A stretch of DNA of 64,000 nt from Atherinomorus stipes (lineage: Eukaryota > Chordata > Actinopteri > Atheriniformes > Atherinidae), in NCBI GenBank assembly GCA_023101725.1, contig JALJCO010008621.1, positions 1,161,001-1,225,000 of the forward strand. Reading direction: 5' to 3'. The translations under genes were made by a program, and so were the position numbers. This document shows, in pieces, positions 12,801-24,006 of the stretch (the stretch's first letter is position 1; every line of letters starts with the position of its first letter). A model generated the notes under the pieces. It was not told the origin of the DNA and made no database searches. It saw only the letters and a program-made list of their open reading frames with translations.

Positions 12801-15800
12801 AACAACAACAACAAAAAACGTGTAAAATGCCGTTTTGTCCGGATGCAATGTGACAGTTCTGAACTGGAAGTGGTCGTCGGGTCACCCGTCTGGTGAAGTT
12901 GAGAATCGCGACCGACGGAGCATTAACTGTGTTGTAACAGCATCTTCTGCTCATTACATCTGCGCTATAACACTGAATTATCTTGTTTGCTTATTAATAA
13001 CAATTTTAACTCACCTAAATACTTTGAAAAGCCTTTCGTGCACGTAGTCCATTGACATTGATAGAGCTACACTGCCCTCTGGTGGCCACAACATGTACAA
13101 CTCTAAGTTGATGCCAATACAAATTTAATGGTTCAATTATTATTAATAAATGTTCGAATATATTTGAACTTGGTTATGAAAAAGCAAACAAACTTTGAAT
13201 TGGATTTCTGAGCAAAAGTCAAAGCCCTACTTGGCACGTTCATTTGAACTGCTATGGCAATTTGGCAAGTTGTTATAATACATCTGCAGCTCCATAAGAA
13301 TTTTGGAGACACACCTTTCTTGATTTACTATCCAATCTCATATTAACTGAAATATCTAGAGCTTACTGTAGCTATTACATGGCTTTCACAAGCATGACTG
13401 AAATAATGAAAAATATTAGCAGAAAAGATAGCAATGTCTGAATGACATTGTTTTAATATACAGAAGAAGCCATTAATGTTAAGTATAGCATGGTGGAAAA
13501 AGGGCAATAAAGAGCCATCTTAAGCAATAAGAGGAATAAGACCCTATTACCTCTGACATGGCCCCCAGAGAACTCTGGTCTAAACATCATTGGTTCGGGT
13601 TACAATTACACTCAGTCAAAGGGGCAACGGAAAGCCTAAATCCCAAACAATGTTCTTCGGGATGGTGGAACAACAGACCTGCCAGGGATCTTGATAAACT
13701 GTCACCAAGTGTACCTTGGAGTGCCGTTATAAAAGAATAACAAAGCATATTGACTTTTTTTTTCTTCTTCAGTCGTGGTCTTTTCTTCATCGCTCATTCA
13801 CCTTTTAGTGGTTAAAACTTTTTCACTGCAGATAATTTAACACAACACATAAATAACCAGAGGAAAATGCTTATAGTCTACAGAACATGTAAAGCCACCA
13901 TTTCTTTGATGTTTATCTGAGCTATTATTCAGCTGAGAGACAAACAGGGACAGGGAATGACTGTACCTTGTGCACATGAGCAGCAATGTCTTCATTCCTA
14001 ATGATGATGAGCAGTTTATCCAGACTGCCACTGTTTTCTAGAAATGTCTGTGGGCTGCACTCACTGTTGCCAAGACTTTTCAAGTACTCCTTTGAGATAG
14101 ACAGGAAAAATGTCATTGTTAGAAAAGAACATTTTGGGAGCAAAACATGAGCTAATGTTCTGCATATTCCCACTACTGATGTATTAGATTTCCTCTACAA
14201 CTTCATTTAGATTAAAATACATGAAAATAGCAAATGAGAAAACATAAAAAAACTACAAAGAGAAGGCAGTAATCTAAACAAGAGCAGAGAAATTGTTGAT
14301 TGCATTTAATTACTCTGGAAATTGTATTTGAGATAAACTTTTATATTCAACTGGAAATAAAAATCAAAAGTAAAACAGTAATAATTTCTTATGAACCCAG
14401 AGTGAAACCTTCAGTTTGCTTATTCAACCCCAAAAGTGAAATACAACAAATTCTGAATGATCTAATTGAGCACACAATGTAGCTTATCTTTTCAGTACAG
14501 TCCCAAGGTTATTTTTTAAGTCAGTCTACTAAAAATCAGAAAATAATCTGATGTAACTGTGCCATCTTCTTTTCTTTTTCTTAAAGATGGAAAGACTTAA
14601 TTTTATTATCATCTATGGGTTTTGGCTTCCACTTTCATTCGGATGAAATGAGCAATCTGAAGATATCACCTTATCTTTGACTGGGAAAAAAAAAGGATAA
14701 ATTACCCAATATAGGAAAAAAAAAAAACATTTGTAATCTATAAGTCAATCAAAATTCCTCTCTAAAGTCACACTGGCACATCATATTTTACCTTGATCTC
14801 CTTGCAGACTGTGCCCTCCTCCCCCTCGTCCCCAGAGTAGATGTAGAATTTAACCGTATTCTTGGTAACATCCTTAAAAATCTCCACCAAGCTGCTGAAA
14901 ACCTCAGGTTTCAACTGTCCAATGAGGCTGCCAGCCAGCAGGTTGGACCCGCTGCCAGGAGCACTGCCAAGGTTTCGGGAGTTTAGCTCTGGAGAGTCTG
15001 GTGTGACATGAGAGGGAGAATAAATGTCTCCTGTTGACTCTGCTGATGAAGCTTCTGTTTTAGCTTTAGCAGATGAAGTCTCTTTGTTGCTGCCCATTTT
15101 ACCACTCTGACAGGAGGTGGTGCCCTTTGACAGCGAGGGCTCCGTTTTAGTTTTGGACTTCTGGACGGGAACAGGGGGTGGGGTTGTAAGATTAGATGTT
15201 GTCACTGGGGGAGGCGGTGAAGTGACCTCTGTGCGAGCAGGTGGGGCTGGGATCAACTTGTCCATCTTCTCACACAGTGCATCGACATGTCCCTGGACAG
15301 GGACTGGGGAGACGTAGAGTACGACAAAGTCTGAGAAGGAGCTGTTGGGCTGCCAGCAGTTGCGTGGGGGTAACCGCGGGGGTAGCTGCGAGGTATAGCA
15401 AATGTGCTGAGTCTGCATCATTTTTTTAATGTCAGAAGTGAGGCTGTGAATTTCCTGGTTAAGGATGGTGTCCAGACTAATAGAAGGCCTGAAGGGAACC
15501 TCCTCTACAGCTGTTAAAATAGGTGCGGACGCCTTTTTGACTTCAGAAACTGCAGGCGTCTTTGCCTCTGGGTCACTTGCTGCTGTTTTCACTGCCTCTT
15601 GCTCAGGCTTCGGCTCGGGCTTTGGCTCAGGAAAAGGCTGTGCTTTGTCTGGAGGAAAGCAGACAGGAAATCTGTCACAGTGATGCCTTGTTAACCTCAT
15701 CCAAATATACCTACAAGAGAGAAGCTGTGTGTGTGAACTAAAGTCTTTGAGGTACCTTCATTGGCGAGGATATCCTCTGTTGGGATGTCTGTTGGATGCA

Positions 15801-18800
15801 TTTGCTCTAGTGGGGAACCCATGCTGGCTGGGCTACCAGGGCTACAGTCCATGTCCTCCTTAAAAGGAAACAAGTAGGTATTTATTATTAATGTATTTGT
15901 TTTTTTATATAGATTGCATTTGGAATCAAATTTGATGCAAAACAAAAACAAAATATTCATAAATAGCCATGGAAGAATCAGCTGTTTACATCTCACCTCT
16001 GTGTAGTTTGTTTGCAACACTGGCTCATTTTGTTTCCCAAAAAGCGGATCAGATAGAAAGGATTCCACCCTTCCTGAGCCTGTTGAGGGTTCGCCGTGGT
16101 TTGCTGGCAGAGACATGGAACCCTGAGCCACGGCTTTGTTGAGCGTGGCCAGAAGGATTTTAAGAAGGCGCTGGGTCTCGTTGACGTTGGTGCTGGTGTT
16201 ACTGCGAGCCCTCAGGTCAGTGTCATAGATCCCCATGCTTTCCATCACTGCTGTCAGACTGTCGTTCTGTCCAACCTCATCACTGATGTCTTCAGCCTGG
16301 GCCACTAAAGGACACACAAAAACTGGAGTTACCTCATAAATTTGGTTCATGGATGTATAATCATTTTCTATCAGTTTTAGCTACAAAAGTTCAGCATCAG
16401 CCAGGCAATGAATATTTAAAGAACTGAGGTTAAATTTTTATTTAATGCACATGAAAGAAAGGTATGTTTTATTGAGAATATGCCATTTCAAATATATCAT
16501 TCTTCTCAGGATTCAGTCATTTAATTCTAAAATTTGGGTAGTCTAGTCTCTTTTGAGAATATGAATGGCAGCCTGCGTTAGCATCAAAAATGCAAACACC
16601 TTGAAACAAAACCGTTTAAAATTGTATGCAAGTTATTTAATTACTCAGTGCTAATCAGTGTTCAGAAGCAAATAAAATATTCACCCTTTCAGAGGAACTG
16701 ACTGAAGGCAGTGGGAAGAAAACGCTTGGCAAACAGGAATGAAATTAAACAATGTCAAATCAATCTGTGCAAGTAGCTGCCACTCTTCTCACCTCTACTG
16801 GGCTCCCCATTGCTCAGATGATCGGTGCGTGGGTGTTTGTTCATCCCGCCTCTTTCATCTCCTTCAAATTTCCTTTTTAAACTGTTGGGGTCCCAGGGTC
16901 CATCCTCTCCCCGGTCCCTCTCTGGATCCTTCACAAGAGCCTTCTTATGCAGCTGGATCAGTTTAAGCAGCTGCTTCATTTTGTCTTTATCATACTCGTT
17001 CTGGGACGGCCGCACCTTCTGGGGTTGAGGCTGGCACTCAACTTGGGACTTGGGCTGCAGCTGGGCACCATTTGAGTGGGCCAAACCAGGCCTTCGTTTG
17101 CTACTGTCTGGGGGTGCTTTCTCCTGGGCTGGCTTCTCCTGAGATAGCCTTTCTGGGGGTCGCTCTGCTCTGTCCGAACCCCTGTCTGAGCCACCCCAAT
17201 CAGAAACGGGGCTGTATTCCACCGGGGCTGGAGCAGGAGTCGATGCAGGTACAGGTATGGGTACGGGTATGGGTACTGGTACAGGGTTCCGTATCCGTTC
17301 AATTATATCTTTTGCCTTGCCCAGAGGTAGAACGTAGTTAGCAGGGTTGTGGACGTAAGATCTAATCACAGCATCCATGTTAAATTTAGGTCTGGGCACT
17401 GGGAGAGGAGTTGCTCTTTCATCCATGTTGTATTTGTAGTCAGGCAGAATGAAAGGCCGCACCGTGCCTGAATCCATGCGAGTTAAGTACTCGGTGGCCT
17501 GGCGCTCCACCCCAGAGCTTAGATCCTTGCCTGGGTTTGGACGCAACTTGAACAGGGCATAATGCAGTGCAGGGATGAAAGTCTCCGTGGAGGACAGCAT
17601 AGCTGGCTGAGGTTCCACCGTCAACGGCTCTGGTTCCAACAGTCTTGATACTAAAAGGAAGGACATTTGTCAGTGTCATACACTACCCATTTGAAGCAGT
17701 TTGAATCTTTTATTTAAATAGCTTAATAAAAAAACGAAACTGGAGTGTCAGATGAAACAATGAAGATGACTTATTTTCATGATTAATGCACTCTGGTTCA
17801 GTCAAGAAAAAAGACGTAAAAACGGTGAATATTACTTACAATACTTGACAACCATCCTTGACTCCTGAAAGATGAATAATGCTTGTAACTTCTTCTCAAT
17901 CCGCCCCCGCCGCTCTAGAAAACAAACAGCAGCCTTTGTAAAACTGAACCGTCACCTGAGGCAAGACAAGTAGGTGGTTTAATCTGACACAGCAGCAAAT
18001 TATGAGAGGGAAGTCAGAGAGGAAAAAGCTTTTTGGCACCTTTTGACTCAACCATCTGAGCAGAGGACAACAGGAAGAGAAAGCCCCTGTCAAACAAGGA
18101 CTTTACCAGCACCTGCCCAAGAAGAGTAGACACTGCACTCAGAAACACTGTCACAAAATATGAACACACCAAAACTAATAAACATTTTCATTTATCCATG
18201 TGTTAACTTGTAAAATGGTATTAAGCTTATTAGCTTTTATTCAGTTACTGAAATTGTTAAATAAAAAGTATATGGAAAATGTTTTTTTTTTTTTTGTGGG
18301 TTTCTTTCAGAGAAGAAAACTGTTTATGGAACAAAATCCAGTTTCATTACATAAAATAAAACCACTGGTTGTTTTCATTCCCTCTCCATGAGCTTTTCCC
18401 ACATATACCTAAAAAGATCCAAAGGAATTGGTGTTGTATAAACACTGGAAATCCTGGGGTAATTAATTCAATGAAAATGAAATGAAAAATACTTTATTTA
18501 TCCCAGTAGGGAAATTCAATGTTGTAGTAGACTGTCTGTCCTCTTTTGTTGTAGTTTTTTTTTTCCAAACAATATAACATATATACAAGATAACAATAAG
18601 AAGTATTAAAAAACTAACTTTGCAACAATAATGAACTAATCAGTCAGTCAGTCTTGTTCTTCAGGGTGATGGCTGCTGGCGGGAATGAATTTCTGTACCT
18701 CTGTCCTACAGTTAAGTTGTTTTTGCTGAACTAGTTCTAGGAACTTCTTAGATGAGAACCTAGTCCGTAACAGATATGCGACTCACCATCCGGTCCCTCT

Positions 18801-21800
18801 CCAGTTTGCTGATCAGAGCTGCCAGGCTACCACTGGTTGCTTTGCCTTTTCCATCCACCACTTCAAACAGGCTGCAGGACATCCCACACTTCATGACTGC
18901 ATGCAAAAATAACAAGGTTGAAATACATAACTCATCTGTGTAGTCATTTAAATTCTGTATGCTATATAAAACATCTCAAGACAGATGTAACTACATCGTG
19001 ACACTTCTGAAATAGCTTTCAAGGAATGCGCAGCTGCCTACATGCTCAGAGTTAACTTCTATTATTTAATTAAAAAAACATAAGTGTGGCCCAAACTGAC
19101 CTTCTCGTGATATACTGTACGTGTCCCAGGAAAAGAGCACAGAGGGAATTTTTCTCTTCACCTGCTCCAGCTGCATGCCCCGATTCATCTCCAACTTCTC
19201 AGGCCTGCGGAGGACATTTATCAGACGGCAACTCATAACAAATTCCACACAGTAACTCTATATTGCACAAGTAAATTCTCTCTCTATCTTCTTACCTACA
19301 AGGTCTATGCAGAGTTAAAGGTCAGTATATAAAAATCTTTAGTGGCTAAAAGTGTCTTTAATGATTAACAGAGACAATGTGAGTAAATCTGTAGAGGTTT
19401 TGCAGAAACGCGTAGAAACGTGAGAGAATAGTTTACTCACAGTCTGAAAGGAAGGTAGGGACGCGAGAAGGATCTTAAAGATATTGGGAATAACTCTTGG
19501 TCCTTGTTTACTAGTGGACCACTCCACACAGTGTAGCAGCTTTTCCCTGAAACAGCACAAAAAGGTCAAAAGAAAATACCCAACTCAAAATTTCTTAAGC
19601 ATAAAATCCGTAATATAAGTTTCTGGGAATTCATCACTTAAATATATTCAGCCCTCTTACCAACCTCCAGGACTCAAGTTACATTCATGCACAGCTTTAA
19701 ATGCAATAGTGTAATACTGGGGGCACGTTTAATTTTATGTGTATGAAAAATGTAAGATGAAAGGTTTACCTCTACTTCCTTCAGAGGAAATGGTGTTAAA
19801 CCTGTGCAAGAGAGAGAAACAGTTTAGAAATAGAGAGCACAGCAAAGATCCTACACATGCCCTGCAAACTTCCTAGAAATGCTTACTGAAGTGCCACCAT
19901 TTCTTGCAGAGTAACATACCTGTGTGGAGCCATAGGAGTTGCTGCAGCCTCCTTGCCTTTGTACTGAAAGGAAACCACAGCATAGGGGCACACATGCCTG
20001 GGTCGTGCCTTGACCTCATCAAATGCAAACTCAAAAAAATATTGCTGAAAGACACAGGGATACTTTATTGAAAGGCATCATAAAATATGAGGGAAAAATA
20101 TAAATAAGTGAAGTCTGTGTTTACCTGTGTGAGCTCAAAAGCTCTGTACGACAGCAATGATGTGACCCTATTGGCACTTTTGGACAAGTGACAGTCAAAT
20201 TTGGGTGAAGATTCAATTGCATTTTTAGGCATGTTCTCATGAATAGGCTTTATTCGGCCCTGCAAAACAAAAAATATAATTTTCCTTTAAGTCTAACAAA
20301 ATCAGAAAGGCAAAAATGCAAGGAGGTGGGGGAAATGACAAACACAGCCTTACCCTCATAACTTTAAATATGATCATGTCTCCAAATGAGCCCACTTCAA
20401 AGGGATTGATTTGTAGTAAATCTGAATATTTGGATAGATAAACACCTGAAAAGACAAAACAATCAAATTATAGGAAAACCCAAATAAAATAAAATCAAAC
20501 ATTATGTCAATTAGTTGTTTATGTTTGATATTGATCTGAAACAAGACATAGTTAAATCCACCGGTGGATGCTAGTTTTGACAAGCATGTAACTTATATTT
20601 CTGGACAGTTGTTTTCTTCAGATGTGATTGTTGTCCAATAAAAATGCCATTAATTTCAAAATTAATGGCAACAAGTCATACTGTCAGCATAGAAGAGACC
20701 AGCTTACCCACTGCTGGATTTCCTAATGTAGTAATCCTACAGTGTCCAACTGACAGACCCTTCTCACAGATCCACTGGAGCTGGACAGAAGAAATTAAAA
20801 AAAAAAAAAAGAATAACTCAGAGCGCAGCATAACATGAAAACGAATCATGCATTTTAAATTTTTATCTTTCTATATGTGAGCGAAGCTTTACAAGATGGC
20901 TAACCTTGGATTTGTCTGGAAAAAGAAAGCAGTACGACTCTGCGAGTTCTTGTTCAGACCGTCCCTCCTGCTTCATCTCTCTCCGCTTCTCAATGAACTG
21001 CCACAAGAAAGCAACAGACAGCAAATCAGCTATAGTAGTCTGAACCTAAAGCATGTCAGAATGTGCAACTTGGAAGAAAACAGATGGGATACTTCTTTTT
21101 TTTTTTTTTTCGTTAAAAGAACATCCAAGTCAATTCTCATCGTGAGCTGTGAAGATTTTGCACATCATACACAAAAACAACAACCAACCTCCTTCTCCAG
21201 CAGTTCATTGTGAATTAGTCGGGCTTTGCAGTAGGAGAAAGTTCCTCGAGATGATGAGTCAAGGTAAAACGAGGAGATAATCTTCACAAGATCCTCAAAC
21301 TCCCGACTGTCAGGGGGCAGAAACTGATACAAGCCTGCACAGACAAAGTCAATCAATGGGTTAATATGCATCATAGATGGTTAACAGTGACCAGATAAGA
21401 AAAATAGCACCAAAGGGAGCTTCTTATAGTAACCTGTAGGAGACAGCTACATTAAAATGAGTAGCAACATTTGAGCTTGTGTAAAAGATTATCTGGAAGA
21501 TCTGGCATAAAAAATTAAAAAGCTCTTGAGTGTATTGTAAAAGCAAAGAATTAAACCTATTTAAGTCCTTAACTCACAAAAATGCAAGTTTTCACAGGAA
21601 ACATCAGAAAGAGGATGTGAACTGACTGTATACGGGCAATATTTTATTTTTTCATAATATATGTTTACTGCAGTCTTGTTCCTAGCTTGCAGCAGAAGAA
21701 CAAAAGAGATCTGAAATGTGTTGTGGTACAAGTCATTTTCAGTCCTTTTTCTGCATTAAAAATGGATTTAAAAAGGAAGAATGCATTTCATAAACAATAG

Positions 21801-23106
21801 CAACTACGCATCACTTGCATCAACAACCTGTCACACAGGTCAAGCCTCTTACCTGACTTGATTTACATATTATGTTAATCCAACAAATGCAAATAAGTGA
21901 AACCATCACTAGCTACCAGCTGAGGGGTAACGGCTAATCATATGTGTGAACCCACAGAATAAAGGGCCAATGTACACACAGTGAAGTTTCCCTCACAACC
22001 GACGACGTGTGGTATTTTATGGGGGCAAATATTACAAATGTTTACTTATAAGAGACTACATTGAAGAATTGAGCTACTTAGTCTCAGTTTTCCACATGTA
22101 AATGCAGTTGGCGTTTTTAGCAAACATTGCCTGTCCAAAACTCGAAGTGGCCCACATTTTTACCCCCCCCCCCCCCCAAAAAAAAAAAAAAACGGGGGCA
22201 GTGTGGGGAGCTTGATGGGGTCATCTCTGGGACGTGCTGAGGCTAAGCGTATAGTCTATGGGATGCCCTGAAACACCGGTGAGATAAAGTTGGGGAAAGG
22301 GGTGGGCTGCCCGGCAGTTAACAGTTTGGATGGACGGGTGGGGTAGATTAAACCATGCCCTTCACTGAGGTCAAACAAACTCATACATTTTGTCAGGTGA
22401 TGGCAGAAAGGTACCCATAACTCCTGCCGCAGTTTTCACTCTGACTATAGTTCCATGAAAAGGTGTAAAACTCAAACAATGTTTGCTTTCAGATGGACAG
22501 TTCCTCAAAAGTGCCGCTTTCAGGCGCCTTCAGCAACGCTGCTGGCCACTGGTAAACTGGTAACATGAGCCTACCCACCAAAGCCAGCGTTACGTCTGCA
22601 AACAAGGCTACGCAAATTGAGACAATCAGTGTGCTTACACTGCATGTCTGTAACTTAATTACAACATGGGATGTGGGTGAATATTTGTGTAAAAATCATT
22701 AAACCAGCGGAACCATCCAGCTAGCTAGCAGGCTAGCAACATGCAGCAGAATTATGAAAGACAGGACAGGCTCTGTTCAAAATAGCAGCGATATGGCACC
22801 ACCTTTCCGTTCTCTTGTCTTCCTCGGGATTTGAAAATTTCTCCGTGGCAACTCGTCACTCGTTCTCTGGGCAGGCGAAGGAGAGCTGCTACAGCTCCGG
22901 GCGTCCGCCTGCACGCTCCTCCGCCGTTCAGGGGCTTCTTGTTCGGGCATTACACTGTCTCCACATCCAGGCTGATCGCCATTTTGGTTGGCTGTGGCCG
23001 AGGTGGCGGCTGGATTCTTCTGGGGTTCGCCGCCCTCCGGGTGCGGATACCCCGTCGCGGTACATTCTGAGTCCGTCTTTCCCAACGTGTTGGGATTCAG
23101 GGCCAT
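7292..23106 (-). CDS. tasor: TASOR (FAM208A), HUSH complex subunit; complete, 23 coding exons
   Basis: Scaffold of the HUSH complex (with MPP8 and periphilin), which directs H3K9me3 silencing of transposons. Exons, 5' to 3': 23106-22803, 21334-21189, 20997-20905, 20780-20708, 20445-20354, 20259-20125, 20044-19920, 19801-19770, 19546-19441, 19204-19101, 18896-18787, 18112-18040, 17914-17840, 17650-16793, 16304-15997, 15858-15756, 15648-14792, 14089-13967, 11088-10929, 9361-9253, 9155-8977, 8777-8643, 8517-7292. All junctions are GT-AG and in phase: 5,526 nt, 1,841 residues (human about 1,670). The N-terminus is diagnostic: FQIPRK, YQFLPPDSREFEDLVKI, CKARLIHNELLEKE, then the pseudo-PARP region (NRVTSLLSYRAFELTQ, RPRHVCPYAVVSF, KLPEKL-type strand). 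Middle: proline/valine-rich low complexity; C-terminus Gly/Tyr/Arg-rich, ending YSHNYAPE. The ATG at 23106 has a strong context (A at -3, G at +4). Confidence 0.95.
9480..9712 (+). mobile_element. LINE reverse-transcriptase 3' fragment, decayed
   Basis: A plus-strand frame reads GEGKIEREIDKPISVASAVM, then LSIYRSIYVATITYSHELWV, the C-terminal end of a fish non-LTR retrotransposon ORF2. Both flanks stop abruptly and there is no endonuclease or catalytic core, so it is a dead fragment. It lies in a tasor intron, antisense to the gene. Family (Rex, RTE or other) not assigned. Confidence 0.75.
11852..13229. mobile_element. hAT-type DNA transposon, non-autonomous, 1,378 bp
   Basis: Ends are TAGGGCTTTGACT and its exact reverse complement AGTCAAAGCCCTA. 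They are flanked by a perfect 8-bp duplication, CTTGGCAC, at 11844-11851 and 13230-13237, the hallmark of hAT insertion. No transposase frame survives. The inside holds what looks like a leader and short first exon (ATG at 12400, donor GGTAAGTA at 12421) and a 30-A run at 12770-12799. It sits in the tasor intron between the exons at 13967 and 11088. Perfect duplication suggests a fairly young insertion. Confidence 0.9.
18470..18518. repeat. Retroposon-tail motif, copy A
   Basis: GAAATGAAAAATACTTTATT followed by TATCCCAGTAGGGAAATTCA, in a tasor intron. Near-identical sequence recurs at 33253, 45201 and 62228. The pattern resembles 3' tails of teleost non-LTR elements; the family is not assigned. 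Confidence 0.55.
22163..22192. repeat. C15-A15 homopolymer pair
   Basis: Fifteen C directly followed by fifteen A in tasor intron 1. Length may be inexact because such runs are hard to sequence. Confidence 0.9.
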
Positions 23107-23300
23107 TTTCGGGCACCGTGCGCGTATTAAGGGCAATGTAGCTCTGACGATTACGACGCCGCTTTACACACACACTCTTCTCCTCACCCAGCCTCCGCCA
23201 TTGTGAAAATGACGTACACGTTCTTCTCCTCCACTGCAAAACGCTGCCGTCACTGTTTACATACGAGAAAATCCACGCCATCCAGCGGCTAATAGAGGTA
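23107..23300 (-). promoter_or_regulatory. Likely tasor promoter and 5' UTR
   Basis: Sequence upstream of the tasor ATG, with more CpG than the surrounding DNA and continuous with the GC-rich first exon. It holds a TGACGTAC (CRE-like) site near 23210 and a CGCCATT YY1-like core near 23195. No TATA box is obvious. Placed by position and composition only. Confidence 0.45.
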
Positions 23301-23504
23301 CTGCAAGAACGGATGGGGTGATGGGACGTTTAAGGTGAGCAGGAACATGGATAAGAAAGTGAAAGTTACTGTGAGAATGAGCAATATTCTATTTTAAAAA
23401 GATGCAGATAGAGAGAGAGATAGAAGATGTTGTTTGATGTTGTATGCTAGATTTTGAATAATTGCTCTATGCATAATAATACATTAATATGATACTTGCT
23501 TTGA

Positions 23505-23527
23505 CCCCCCCCCCCCCCCCCCCCCCC
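23505..23527. repeat. Poly-C run (23 C)
   Basis: Uninterrupted C run in the 0.9-kb gap between tasor and asb14; no gene is seen in that gap. Confidence 0.95.
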
Positions 23528-24006
23528 TTATTTAGGCATATTTCATTGCGTGTATAAATGACAGCCTACATGCTTAAAACCAAAAATGTGAAAACAACCT
23601 GTGGACGATCTACTTTTGTAATTCTTAATTTCACCACGAGGTTGTGATAAAGAGGCAGTGGCTTTTAAAGTGTTATTCACTCATAACTTGACTTTAAAGA
23701 GTTACTTCAGAATTCATATAAACAAAGAAGCCTCTGTTACAATGGGAAAATCCTTGACGAAATATTGACATTCCACTATTACTATTCAGTTATACTCTGG
23801 GGATAATTAAAGTTCCTGATTCTGAACTGTTTAGTAAATAAAATGTACATACAGATTTTATGCAAACAATATTGCAAACATTTTATAAAGTACATAAAAA
23901 TGTACATTTCAAAACATAAAGACACAGAAAGCTAACAGGCACTTAGTGGGCACATATTTACCCTTATACAAAAATGATATGACATCTTTTAATGTATTTG
24001 TTTTCA

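Noticed and set aside
22815..23281. Several plus- and minus-strand frames of 70-117 codons over tasor exon 1
   Set aside because: They arise from low stop density in a GC-rich first exon; only the minus frame starting at 23106 joins to the next exon.
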